Below are positions 25,892 through 34,753 of a stretch of DNA of 64,000 nucleotides, one piece after another. The DNA is from Haliscomenobacter hydrossis DSM 1100 (GTDB lineage Bacteria; Bacteroidota; Bacteroidia; Chitinophagales; Saprospiraceae). The notes beneath the pieces were generated by a model. The model did not search any database, was not told the origin of the DNA, and worked only from the letters and a program-made list of their open reading frames with translations. Numbering within the stretch: the first letter of the stretch is position 1; each line of letters opens with the position of its first letter. The stretch spans positions 1 to 64,000 of the forward strand of contig NC_015510.1 of NCBI RefSeq assembly GCF_000212735.1. The letters run 5' to 3'. The position numbers were made by a program, and so were the translations under genes.

Positions 25892-28654
25892 CTAGCGCAA
25901 TAAATCATCGAAATTCAAACTCAGGTAGTACAGGCCACCCACTGCTGGAGAGCCGTAGGCCTGTACCACGTAATTGTTGGTCAAATTGGCGGCTCCCAGT
26001 TTGACCATGGTTTTGAGTTTGGGCACCTTGTAGCTGATTTGGGCGTCAAACAGGCTATAGGCGTCAATCCGTCCTGGCGTCAAACTCGTGAAGGTTCCGT
26101 ACCAGTCAAAGGCACTTTGCCAGTGCCAGGCTACGCTGAAGCCCAATTGATCACTCAAACGGGGATTGCTGAACATTACATTGGTTTTCCAGCTCGGTGT
26201 ATTAAAAGCAGGGATGTTGCTCGGATTGGCATCCTGGAGGTTGAATTCCGTCCAGGTAGCATTGGTATGCAAGCGGTAATTTTTGGGTAAAATGAAAGAC
26301 ACTCCAGCGCTGATTCCTTGGATCGAAACCTGATCCGCGGCATTGGTGTACAACTGGAAAGCCTGAGTTTTGCCACCCAAAATGTCGGTTGCAGCGGCGG
26401 TATTCACTTTGCCATCTTCTAAAAGCACTTCACTATCGGGTCTGATGACTACCGTGTTGATTAAAAAGTCTTGGTATTGGCTCAGGTAATAATTGACATC
26501 AAAAAGAATTTTTTGGCTAAAAAAACCTTTGTAACCGATCTCAAAACTTTGTACTTGTTCTGGCTGGATATAGGGCACATTGGATTTTACCAATTTGTCT
26601 TTGTTGTTGGCCACTGCCGTAGGAAATGGTACGCCTTGAGCAACCTGCGCACCAAAAGCATTGGCAAAAGCACCCACTGAAGCCGCAGTGAAAGAGTTCT
26701 CGTAAGCATTGAGTCCCTGCGAATTGATTGGAGCACCACCCAAAATGATGATTGGCCCTACATTCAGCTTGATGTATTGATCACCAATGGTGGGATTGCG
26801 GAATCCGGTTTGGTAAGATGCCCGGAAGTTATGTTGTTCACTGGGTGAAAACACCACTGAAGCCCGTGGGGTGAAACGACCCACGAAGTTTTCGTTTTTA
26901 TCATAACGGCCGGATACAGTAAGCTTCAATTTTTCATTGAGCATGTCTTTGGACACCTGCACAAAAGCACCGTACTCATCGTTGCTCAGGTTTTTGTCTT
27001 TGTCGTCAAACAAGGTGCCTTGGGTGTCCAGGGTGTATCTTCGGAGGTTGCCGCCAATTTGTACATTGAGCACCTTGATATAAGGGCTGAAATCATACAG
27101 ACCTTCTACGTGTTTCAGGCCACAATGGCTGTAAATACCCGCCCCACTCAAGCCCTGGGTAGTAATCAAACGCTCGCTGGCTGCGTCAAAAGCCTCGCTG
27201 CCCGGCAGCAAGCGACCTTCGTCAGCAAAGGATCTGGCACTGAGGTGGTTTTGTGCGCTGACCCCATTGACATTGCCGTTGAAAGCCGCAGTGTAACGTT
27301 GAAACCAGGTGGCATCGGCTTTATCAGGCGTGACCTGGTTCCCGTTTAAGTCCTTGACCCAGGAGCGATTGATCAGTTGGCCCAGCGAACGGGAATTGTA
27401 AGAATCTTGAGAATTTTCTTTGTTGGAATAGGCGCGTACATAAAAATTGTTGCCTTTTAACTCAACCCGGTGCTGAACCAAATTGAACCCATTGATCACA
27501 AAACGGCTACTCCCTGTGTATTGGGCAATGCCTTGGTTGTAATTGGCCTGATAAGTCAATTCCATCCCGTTGGAAAGCCGGTAATGCAGCGCGCCATTGA
27601 GTTTGAGGCTGTACACGCCGTATTGCGCCAGGTCTTTTTCCTCGTAGCCCGTGCGCGAAACCCGACCAATGCCTTGGATCGTTTGGGCTACTTCATCGCC
27701 GTAAATGTTCAGCGCATTGCGGCCCGGGTTGTTGGGGCCACGACTGGCAACAGGAGTATTTGGATCAATATCGGTGTAATCGTTGGCGTACCAGTCGGTT
27801 CCAGTCAGGTACGCGGCATTGAGTTTGAAGGCAAAACGGTCGTTGAATGCTTTGGCATAGCGCAACGCCAGATCGTAGAAAGGTTTTGCTCCAAAATCGG
27901 TGCCATCATTGAGGTGATTGACCCCCACTTTGCTTTGCACACTCAAACCCTGGAAATCAAAGGGATTTTTGGTACGGGTTTGTAACATGCCGTTAAAAGC
28001 AATGGGACCATAAAGGGCCGAAGCCGCACCAGGGATGAGTTCTACACTGTGTACATCCAGATCGTGTGGGCCAAATAGGTTGCCCATGGCAAAGCCCAAA
28101 CCCGCCGATTGATTGTCTACGCCATCCACCAACTGCAAAAAACGGCTGTTGCCAGTAGTGTTAAAACCACGGGTATTGATTTGTTTGTAAGTCAAGCTAC
28201 TGGTGACCAAATCTACCGATTTCATGTTGAGCAGCGCATCGTAAAAATTGGCGGAGGGGCTTTGTTGAATGGCCTTGGCGTCCATTTTTTCAATGCTCAC
28301 AGGCGAGCGCAAAATCCGCTCTTCTACCCGCGAAGCGGAAACCACCACCTGATCCAGCTCTTCGGCTTTGGCATTCAAGGTGATGTTGAGGGTGGTTGCT
28401 GCGTTGATGGACAATTCTTGTGAGGCATAGCCCAATAAAGACACCACCAGCGTAAAAGGTGGTTTTGTTGAACTGTTCAACACAAATTTTCCTTCGGCAT
28501 CGGTAATCGTGCCTTCGTTTTTACCCTGAATACCGATGTTGACTCCGCTGAGTGGTTTTTGAGTCGCAGCATCGCTGATGGTGCCACTAATGGTTTGGGC
28601 CATTGCAAAAATGGCTTGAAGCAAAAGTATAGTGAGTGTAACGATTTTTTTCAC
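25892..28654 (-). CDS. TonB-dependent outer-membrane receptor
   Basis: 920 aa. Signal peptide (LTILLLQAIFAMAQ), then a carboxypeptidase-regulatory/CarbopepD domain (about 20-100: ISGTISDAATQKPLSGVNIG), a plug domain (about 110-230, with VVVSASRVEERILRSPVSI and GFNTTGNSRFLQLVDGVDNQ), and a 22-strand barrel ending LSLNFDDLLR. Because it is flanked by AhpD-type and MFS genes, it likely brings one organic substrate through the outer membrane. No SusD-like partner is present, arguing against a standard glycan system. Confidence 0.93.
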   Translation of the reverse strand: MKKIVTLTILLLQAIFAMAQTISGTISDAATQKPLSGVNIGIQGKNEGTITDAEGKFVLNSSTKPPFTLVVSLLGYASQELSINAATTLNITLNAKAEELDQVVVSASRVEERILRSPVSIEKMDAKAIQQSPSANFYDALLNMKSVDLVTSSLTYKQINTRGFNTTGNSRFLQLVDGVDNQSAGLGFAMGNLFGPHDLDVHSVELIPGAASALYGPIAFNGMLQTRTKNPFDFQGLSVQSKVGVNHLNDGTDFGAKPFYDLALRYAKAFNDRFAFKLNAAYLTGTDWYANDYTDIDPNTPVASRGPNNPGRNALNIYGDEVAQTIQGIGRVSRTGYEEKDLAQYGVYSLKLNGALHYRLSNGMELTYQANYNQGIAQYTGSSRFVINGFNLVQHRVELKGNNFYVRAYSNKENSQDSYNSRSLGQLINRSWVKDLNGNQVTPDKADATWFQRYTAAFNGNVNGVSAQNHLSARSFADEGRLLPGSEAFDAASERLITTQGLSGAGIYSHCGLKHVEGLYDFSPYIKVLNVQIGGNLRRYTLDTQGTLFDDKDKNLSNDEYGAFVQVSKDMLNEKLKLTVSGRYDKNENFVGRFTPRASVVFSPSEQHNFRASYQTGFRNPTIGDQYIKLNVGPIIILGGAPINSQGLNAYENSFTAASVGAFANAFGAQVAQGVPFPTAVANNKDKLVKSNVPYIQPEQVQSFEIGYKGFFSQKILFDVNYYLSQYQDFLINTVVIRPDSEVLLEDGKVNTAAATDILGGKTQAFQLYTNAADQVSIQGISAGVSFILPKNYRLHTNATWTEFNLQDANPSNIPAFNTPSWKTNVMFSNPRLSDQLGFSVAWHWQSAFDWYGTFTSLTPGRIDAYSLFDAQISYKVPKLKTMVKLGAANLTNNYVVQAYGSPAVGGLYYLSLNFDDLLR

Positions 28655-28766
28655 GTCTTAAAAATTTGGGTGCAAAGACAGACCTACCCCTGACGATCTA
28701 AAACCATCTTCAATTGATGATTTTAAGTAGTAAGGGTACCCGCCTTTCGGATGGATGAATAGGGTG

Positions 28767-29336
28767 TTACACTTCCTGATTTTTCAATTGGTCGTAGCCA
28801 CCAGGCAGACGATTGTACCCATTAGAGGTAATCCGCTCGCCGAGTTTTTGATAAAATGCTCCTTCGTTGGGGGTCACACTGGCCAGTCCGTCAACGTACT
28901 TGTTGTACAGGCAAAACAAGGCCGCAATGAGCACCGTGTCGTGGATTTCCCGATCACTGGCTCCGGCATTTTTGGCGCGTTCAATCGCGGTTGTGGTGAC
29001 GTTTTTTCCGCTTTGTTGTACCAGTGCAGCGATGGCCAAGAGGGCCTTCATTTTTTCCCCGAGGGCAGCATGTTCAAAATCTTGGATGACCTGTGCGCAG
29101 GTTTCCGATTCCCCCAATAGAATGTTTGCCGCCGCAGTGTGTGCGGCAGTACAAAACCGGCATTCATTGCGTGAAGACACCAACGAGGCGATCAGTTCGC
29201 GCTCTGCTTCCGACAAAGTGGACGGGCCACGCAAAATGATTTGTGTGAGTTCACGGATGGGTGCTGCGGTATCCTTGCGGTATTCCAGCAAACCCGTGAT
29301 CCCCGGCAAGTGGGATTCCAAGGGAATATGAGGCAT
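28767..29336 (-). CDS. AhpD-like peroxidase-related protein, paralogue 3
   Basis: 189 aa from the ATG at 29336, aligned with the starts of its paralogues. Redox centre CRFCTAAHTAA, helix LSEAERELIASLVSSRN, and DREIHDTVLIAALFCLYNKYVDGLA. It carries a C-terminal extension (YNRLPGGYDQLKNQEV) absent from the other two. It lies 112 bp upstream of the TonB receptor on the same strand. Confidence 0.88.
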   Translation of the reverse strand: MPHIPLESHLPGITGLLEYRKDTAAPIRELTQIILRGPSTLSEAERELIASLVSSRNECRFCTAAHTAAANILLGESETCAQVIQDFEHAALGEKMKALLAIAALVQQSGKNVTTTAIERAKNAGASDREIHDTVLIAALFCLYNKYVDGLASVTPNEGAFYQKLGERITSNGYNRLPGGYDQLKNQEV

Positions 29337-29450
29337 TGATGGTAAGTTGAACCAATGAAAAAAGGAAATGGAAAGTGAATAGCCCACTGCAAACGGAAGT
29401 AAGGTGCAATAGCACAAGTATTAAACCACTGCAATGAGAAATTGGGCCGA

Positions 29451-29999
29451 TTAAACCATTGGTTCAGGAGGTGGAGCGTGGAGGCTGAGAAAGGCAGATG
29501 CTTTTAAAACATGAGCGGTAGCATTGAGGACTACAGGCTCGAAAGTTGTGGATTCTGTTGAGTTAAGCGAAAAAGCAAAAACTTCATCGTGAATATAATC
29601 TTTCAAGAAAGATTTGAGCAAATGTTTGATGGGCTGATTGGAGCCAGGTTGGTCGTCCTGGGTCTGGCTAACCACGATGTCGTTGAGGGTTTTGCGCAAG
29701 GCTTCCTGGTGAAAATCCCGGAAATAATACAATTCCGCGGTATCGTTTTTGATCCTTTTTTTGACGATTTGATAGGTTTTGTTTTCCACCGTCAATTCTT
29801 CATCCACGAATTCAAAATCGGTGTCAGACACGGAGGTATACAGCGCTACTTTGATTTTGATGACGTCGAACAGCGCTTCCGGCGTATTGACAATCGCCAG
29901 ATCCCTGGCCTGTTGCCGTTCATAGGCAAAAAGCAGGTAATACCCGAAGGAATTGAATAGCATCAATCCCAAAAGTAATATGGCGACTAATCGTTTCAT
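29451..29999 (-). CDS. Exported protein of unknown function
   Basis: 182 aa from the ATG at 29999. One N-terminal TM or signal helix (LVAILLLGLMLFNSFGYYLLF), a charged middle with VENKTYQIVKKRIKND, and a proline-rich end HAPPPEPMV. No family recognised. It is the likely first gene of the AhpD/TonB cluster (114 bp upstream of paralogue 3) and has a good promoter core at 30042-30049. Confidence 0.7.
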   Translation of the reverse strand: MKRLVAILLLGLMLFNSFGYYLLFAYERQQARDLAIVNTPEALFDVIKIKVALYTSVSDTDFEFVDEELTVENKTYQIVKKRIKNDTAELYYFRDFHQEALRKTLNDIVVSQTQDDQPGSNQPIKHLLKSFLKDYIHDEVFAFSLNSTESTTFEPVVLNATAHVLKASAFLSLHAPPPEPMV

Positions 30000-30041
30000 C
30001 GAGGCGAAAATAGAAAAAAATTTGTAGCTGCAACGTTTTTG

Positions 30042-30086
30042 CAAAATTATTTCTCTTTTTTTGCGCACAATAAATCTTTACCTTTG
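30042..30086. promoter_or_regulatory. Divergent TAnnTTTG promoter cores
   Basis: Minus strand: TAATTTTG at 30042-30049 with a TTG 18 bp upstream (30068-30070), serving the gene starting at 29999. Plus strand: TACCTTTG at 30079-30086, 27 bp before the ATG at 30114. The two cores face outward. Confidence 0.5.
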
Positions 30087-30113
30087 GTTTATCAAACTTT
30101 TAGCAACAGCAGA

Positions 30114-30405
30114 ATGAAGGCATTTCAGCACCAATTTTTGAGTTTTTCACAGCCACCCGCATTGCTGGTACTGTTGGTGCTTAGTGCGTATTTCAACTGG
30201 GTTTGTCCAGAAGAAACTCCACAGCAAACTCGATCTGATGGTACTGTTTTGGTGGACCTTGCCCGGCCCAATCCAGATCGTGTATATCCCCGTGCTTTTG
30301 AATTTGGTTTTCGTACCAGCGCTGTTTTTGCTTATGGCTCTTTTTCTTTTCAAGCCTATTTGCAAATTTACAATTGTAGCCTTACTGCCAGATGGCGGCA
30401 ATTAA
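30114..30405 (+). pseudogene. Small membrane protein, possible frameshift
   Basis: An ATG at 30114 opens a frame whose first 30 residues form a TM helix (PPALLVLLVLSAYFNWV) but then turn polar and Arg-rich. The +1 frame from about 30190 to 30405 instead encodes strongly hydrophobic segments (LDLMVLFWWTLPGPIQIVYI, LNLVFVPALFLLMALFLF). Joined by a single frameshift near 30200-30230 they would give a roughly 97-aa protein with three TM helices. A TAnnTTTG core lies 27 bp upstream. Whether this is decay, a sequencing error or programmed slippage cannot be told here. Confidence 0.35.
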
Positions 30406-30584
30406 CCCGTGCGCAAGACCTGTTGCCCGCCGTACTTTCCTCTCGCCTGCTCCTGATTCAGCTTCCCCGGAGCCAAGAATTCATCTGATAAATTTCCTTC
30501 TTTCCATGTACGCCCCGACTTCGTCTGGGCGAATTATGCCAAGACGCATCCGCCGCAGGCGGGTGCTAATCATTAATTTTTTCC

Positions 30585-30791
30585 ATGAAAAAGAAATTAT
30601 TCAAGGCACTCAGGCTATTGGGTCTGGCCTTGTTGATTGTATTGGCCGTATTGGGTGTGGGCCTAACGGGTGCTGCTGTGGCATTCCAGCCCAAACGTCG
30701 TCCGCTCGATCCAGAGGTGAAAATTGAGTTGATTGAAAAGAAACGCGATGAAACCAAGGATGCCAAAAAGCTGGACATTGTAAAGCGTTAA
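30585..30791 (+). CDS. Small single-TM protein
   Basis: 68 aa. An N-terminal TM helix (LLGLALLIVLAVLGVGLTGAA) is followed by a basic/acidic tail (PKRRPLDPEVKIELIEKKRD). Start ATG directly after a T-rich leader. No family recognised; composition and topology make a real small membrane protein likely. Confidence 0.55.
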   Translation: MKKKLFKALRLLGLALLIVLAVLGVGLTGAAVAFQPKRRPLDPEVKIELIEKKRDETKDAKKLDIVKR

Positions 30792-30916
30792 GAAAAGAAA
30801 ATGGGTAGGGAGGTTAATTTTCCAATAATTTTTGCCTTCCTGCTCTTTTCTTCGCGGCGAAATGCTCATTTTGTGCACAATACCACAAGTTTAATCCGTG
30901 CAAATACACCCTAACC

Positions 30917-32173
30917 ATGTCAATTTCTCGTCGCGATTTTACCCTCACCCTCTGGGCTGCCGTAGCTGCATTTGGCACCTATACCTGTATGTATGCTTTT
31001 CGCAAAGGGATTACTGCCGCTACGTTTGAAGGGATGGAATATTGGGGGATCAGTTATAAAATCTGGCTGGTCAACTTACAGGTATTTGGCTATGCATTGT
31101 CGAAGTTGATCGGTATCAAAGTGGTATCAGAAGTAGCTGTCCGGATGCGGGGCTGGTACATTTTGGTGTTGGTGAGTATTGCCGGTTTGAGCTTGGTGGG
31201 TTTTGCGTTTGTACCGCCTCCGTACAACATGTTTTTCTTTTTCCTCAATGGCCTGCCCTTGGGCATGATATACGGCCTGGTGTTGGGCTTTTTGGAAGGC
31301 CGCAGACAGACCGATATTTTAGTGGCTTCCCTGACTGCTTCGTTTATTTTTGCGTCCGGATTTGTCAAAACCGTTGGCCTGTACGTGATGCAAAACTGGG
31401 GGATATCGGAGTTTCACATGCCTATGGTTACTGCGGCTTTGTTTATACCGGCCATTGCGGTATTTCTCACTTTACTCATGCGCTTGCCTGCTCCTGATGC
31501 GAAGGATGAGGAATTGCGCACGGTGCGGATTCCCATGAACCGCGACGAACGCCGACGTTTTGTTCAAACCTTCTACCAGGGCATTGTGTTATTTATCATC
31601 GGATTTGTCATGCTGACGGTGTTGCGCGATTTTCGCGACAATTTTGGAGTCGAAATTTTTAAAGAGCAAGGCGTAAGCAATGCGGCGGTATTTTCACAAG
31701 TGGAAACCCCCATTGCCCTGGGTATTTTGGTTTTACTTAGCATGATGGCGCGGGTCAAAGACAATTTTCGCGCCTTCACCATCATTAACGGCATAACTTT
31801 TCTGGGGGTGCTCATTGCGGTAGCAGGTACCTTGTTGTTTCAAACCAAACAGATTGGGGTGGAATTGTGGATGTTGAGTGTAGGAGCAGGCATGTACATG
31901 GGTTATGTGCCCGTGAACGGCATTTATTTTGATCGCATTCTTGGCGCATTTCGTTATCCAGGAACGGTAGGTTTTATTGTCACTTTGGCAGATACCTGGG
32001 GGTACATGGGAAGTTTTGGCTTGCAGTTGTACAAAAACTTTGGCCAGGCCAATATCTCCTACACCACCTTTTTGATTTATGCAGTGTACGTGATGCTGGG
32101 CGGATACGGTGTTTTGGTTTTGTTTTCTTATCGGTATTTCCAAAAACGCTTCATTGAATTGGCCAAAATCTGA
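30917..32173 (+). CDS. DUF5690 family MFS-like membrane protein
   Basis: 418 aa with about twelve TM helices. The N-terminal block TLTLWAAVAAFGTYTCMYAF and the middle loop RIPMNRDERRRFVQTFYQG match what I recall of DUF5690, a Bacteroidota branch related to major facilitators. Conserved VLRDFRDNFGVEIF and LADTWGYMGSFGLQLYKNFG follow. The transported substrate is unknown. It is convergent with the DinB gene with only 4 bp between the stops. Confidence 0.8.
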   Translation: MSISRRDFTLTLWAAVAAFGTYTCMYAFRKGITAATFEGMEYWGISYKIWLVNLQVFGYALSKLIGIKVVSEVAVRMRGWYILVLVSIAGLSLVGFAFVPPPYNMFFFFLNGLPLGMIYGLVLGFLEGRRQTDILVASLTASFIFASGFVKTVGLYVMQNWGISEFHMPMVTAALFIPAIAVFLTLLMRLPAPDAKDEELRTVRIPMNRDERRRFVQTFYQGIVLFIIGFVMLTVLRDFRDNFGVEIFKEQGVSNAAVFSQVETPIALGILVLLSMMARVKDNFRAFTIINGITFLGVLIAVAGTLLFQTKQIGVELWMLSVGAGMYMGYVPVNGIYFDRILGAFRYPGTVGFIVTLADTWGYMGSFGLQLYKNFGQANISYTTFLIYAVYVMLGGYGVLVLFSYRYFQKRFIELAKI

Positions 32174-32177
32174 AGCT

Positions 32178-32720
32178 TTATCTCGGTGTTACTTCATGGA
32201 TGGTACGGGCAATCTGCAATGAATGCCGCTCAAAATGCACTTTGAAAAATTGCAGCATGCCACCAATGGTCAGCATACCTCCACGAGGGTGGCGATAGGC
32301 TTCCTTTTCAAAAATTTCCAGGGGCAATTCAGACAAAAACTGACGCATTTCTTCCCGTTGTTTTTGCCATTGGCCACTCAAGAGGGCAAAACTCTCCACA
32401 GGACTGAATACTTCAACTCCAGTACCTTTGGGGGTCTTGAACTTGAGTGGGGATTTGAGCGTAACCGTTACCAGCCAACTGCGCAGTGCTGCCCTGTATC
32501 CGGCTTTTTTCATTTGGCTCAGACCTTGTGATTTTTTTTTGAGGTAACGCAGTGAGCCCGCTTCAGACAACATCAGGTGCTGCAAGACCTCGTAGGCCGA
32601 CCAACGTTCTGGAGAAAGTTTATGGGCTAAAACCGAGTGGGGTTCTTGCATGAGTCTATCCAACAATTGGGCTAAATCAGCATCCAGTTGGTCTAGTTGG
32701 GCGAGGACTTTTGGTGTCAT
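32178..32720 (-). CDS. DinB-family protein, possible bacillithiol transferase
   Basis: 180 aa from the ATG at 32720; the frame begins with a GTG at 32747 that overlaps the upstream stop and is less likely. A four-helix DinB fold is indicated by YEVLQHLMLSEAGSLRYL near residue 55 (metal His) and FFKVHFERHSLQIART near 160 (HxxxH pair), giving the three-His metal site of the superfamily. DinB/YfiT-type proteins include bacillithiol S-transferases. The gene immediately upstream encodes YtxJ, a bacillithiol-system protein, which supports that role (inference). Confidence 0.82.
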   Translation of the reverse strand: MTPKVLAQLDQLDADLAQLLDRLMQEPHSVLAHKLSPERWSAYEVLQHLMLSEAGSLRYLKKKSQGLSQMKKAGYRAALRSWLVTVTLKSPLKFKTPKGTGVEVFSPVESFALLSGQWQKQREEMRQFLSELPLEIFEKEAYRHPRGGMLTIGGMLQFFKVHFERHSLQIARTIHEVTPR

Positions 32721-32743
32721 ACATTGCGATTTTCTCTCAAAGA

Positions 32744-33124
32744 TCACAAATTTTCTCTTAACCCGGTTATACTGATGCGATGATGGGAGGTATGGAAGGC
32801 CACTTTACCGTCTTTGACCAAAAGTACTTGCGGCGATTGGTGGGTGATGTTGTAATCTGTGGCAATGCGATTCGAAATTGTACGAAATTTGAGCAGGTCC
32901 AGGTAATAAAAATCCAATTCATGGCCCGCAAAGTCCCAATTGTCCATTAAGGTGTATTTGGCTCTTTCACTGGTGCCGCAGCGGGTGCTGTGTTTAAAAA
33001 TGACGATTGGTTTTTGTTTGGATGCCTCCAAAATTTCTTCCAGTTGTTGTTCGTCTTGCAGCACTTTCCAGCCTTCGAATACTTCACTCTTTTGGGCTTG
33101 GTTGAAATTTTCTAAATATCCCAT
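32744..33124 (-). CDS. ytxJ: Bacillithiol-system redox protein YtxJ
   Basis: 126 aa thioredoxin-fold protein of the DUF2847/YtxJ family, monothiol bacilliredoxins thought to remove bacillithiol from S-bacillithiolated proteins. Conserved features: PIVIFKHSTRCGTSERAKY (about 39-57) with a single active Cys, DLLKFRTISNRIA, and the cis-Pro region THQSPQVLLVKDGKV. First gene of a two-gene unit with the DinB protein (23-bp gap). Confidence 0.9.
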   Translation of the reverse strand: MGYLENFNQAQKSEVFEGWKVLQDEQQLEEILEASKQKPIVIFKHSTRCGTSERAKYTLMDNWDFAGHELDFYYLDLLKFRTISNRIATDYNITHQSPQVLLVKDGKVAFHTSHHRISITGLRENL

Positions 33125-33211
33125 CTTTGTTTTGGTAATTTGTAATGAAAAATAACCCCTGAGGCGTTAAAAAGTTTCAGCAATCCAGAATTCATCACAA
33201 ATATACAGGTC

Positions 33212-34459
33212 ATGCGTACAATCTTATTTTTTCTTTTACTCAGTCCGTTTTTTCTAAAAAGTCAACATGTAAATGAACAACTAAAAAGCTTAGAACTCAA
33301 GCTGGACAACCTACGGCAACAGCAAAAAGAGGTTGAGTTAGAGATTGAAGGTTTAAAAATGCAAAAGGTACGAACGGACCTGATGCCTTTACTTCCAGCA
33401 TTAGAACCAGGGGAGGAACTCATCAACCACTCTTTAATGAGTCTGGTCTACGCAGAAGCCTACGAGCAAGCCCGTTGGGTAGGTCACATCATTACGCCCG
33501 ATGTGGTAAATGGGGGAGTGGGCCGTACCAATGATTTCCGGATTGACCCTAAAATAAAAACAGGTTCAGCGGTAGAGCAAGACTATTTTGTCAAAACCCT
33601 GCAAGCCGATAGTGCCTATGTGTACGACGGCTTTGGGTACGACCGCGGGCATTTGGCACCTTCCGCTGATTTTCGGTGGTCTGAACAAGCACTTTCAGAA
33701 TCCTACTATTACTCCAACATGTCCCCTCAACTCGCAGAATTTAATCGGGGCATCTGGTCGGATTTGGAAGGTACCTTACGCGCATACCTCTTCCGCAACC
33801 CTAGCACCCAGTTGGTTGTATTTACTGGTCCGGTGCTGCGACCCGGTTTGCCCGTAATTCCCCGCGCAAAAAACAAACTAGCCATCCCGGAGCAGTATTG
33901 GAAAATCGCCCTGGATGTACAAAACCGCAAAGCGATCGCATTTATCGTGCCCCAAAAAACGGGGGGGTACCCCTTGGCAAGCTTTGCTACCTCCATCGAC
34001 GAAGTTGAAAAAATTACCGGGATCGACTTTTTCGCGGGAATGGAAAACGGGCTTGAAGAAACCATGGAAAAGCAAATTGATAAAAATGCTTTTTTGACCA
34101 CAATTGCCGCAGGGGATGTTGAACCTTTAAGCGCAGTGACTTTACCGCCAGCTCATTTTAATACGGTGCAAGCAAAACTATACATGGGGCGCAACCAGGA
34201 AATAAAAGTATGTGGGAAAGTGGTGAGTGCTCGTGCAAGTCGGAAGGGAAACATTTTGCTCAACCTGGATCAACAATACCCCAATGAACTCTTTACCGTA
34301 TTCATCAATAAAGAACAGTTGGTCAATTTCTCCTACGATCCGATCACTGCCTGGAAGGACAAATACATCGTCGTGAAAGGGAAAGTCAATAGTTTAGGTG
34401 GAGTACCCGTCATTTATGTGGAAAAGGAAAATCAATTGGGTGAGTTTTTGGGGAAATAA
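33212..34459 (+). CDS. Secreted DNA/RNA non-specific endonuclease
   Basis: 415 aa. Signal peptide, then a coiled-coil stretch (about 20-55, LKSLELKLDNLRQQQKEVEL) and a beta-beta-alpha metal NUC1 domain (about 70-290). The catalytic motif is DRGH at 144-147 (GYDRGHLAPSADF), with metal-binding Asn in NMSPQLAEFN. A C-terminal domain of about 90 residues (QEIKVCGKVVSARASRKGN, WKDKYIVVKGKVN) looks OB-like and may bind nucleic acid. Likely scavenges or degrades extracellular DNA. Confidence 0.9.
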   Translation: MRTILFFLLLSPFFLKSQHVNEQLKSLELKLDNLRQQQKEVELEIEGLKMQKVRTDLMPLLPALEPGEELINHSLMSLVYAEAYEQARWVGHIITPDVVNGGVGRTNDFRIDPKIKTGSAVEQDYFVKTLQADSAYVYDGFGYDRGHLAPSADFRWSEQALSESYYYSNMSPQLAEFNRGIWSDLEGTLRAYLFRNPSTQLVVFTGPVLRPGLPVIPRAKNKLAIPEQYWKIALDVQNRKAIAFIVPQKTGGYPLASFATSIDEVEKITGIDFFAGMENGLEETMEKQIDKNAFLTTIAAGDVEPLSAVTLPPAHFNTVQAKLYMGRNQEIKVCGKVVSARASRKGNILLNLDQQYPNELFTVFINKEQLVNFSYDPITAWKDKYIVVKGKVNSLGGVPVIYVEKENQLGEFLGK

Positions 34460-34753
34460 ATTAAATTTTTTTCACTGTATGACGAAAAAAGGCAAGAAAA
34501 AATCTAACCAATTAACTGTATGCCATATTTTTGTGAAAAAAAATTTGTCCTTTTTTCTCAAAAAAGACCTGAAAGGGTACAAGCACTCGCCTCAAAACGC
34601 GCTTAAATTTGTATTGCAAAGACTGATTACCGGGCTAGATTAGTAGTTCAGAAGGCTGCCACGAGCAGCCTTTCTTTTTTTCTGCAAGTTAGAAAAAAAC
34701 AGCCACCTTCTGCATGGAAAAAATGGCTGTCTTCCTCTTTGTATCATCTTCCT
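34460..34753. other. Intergenic region with possible small RNA
   Basis: No gene. AT-rich up to 34600. A TAnnTTTG core TAAATTTG lies at 34604-34611 on the plus strand, about 40 bp before the terminator hairpin at 34652. A transcript of about 65 nt could start near 34618, but no -33 element is visible. It may equally be the long 3' end of the nuclease mRNA. Confidence 0.3.
34652..34683 (+). terminator. Intrinsic terminator
   Basis: AAGGCTGC / GCAGCCTT stem with a 5-nt loop (CACGA), followed by TTCTTTTTTTC. A strong plus-strand terminator, 190 bp past the nuclease stop. Confidence 0.85.
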
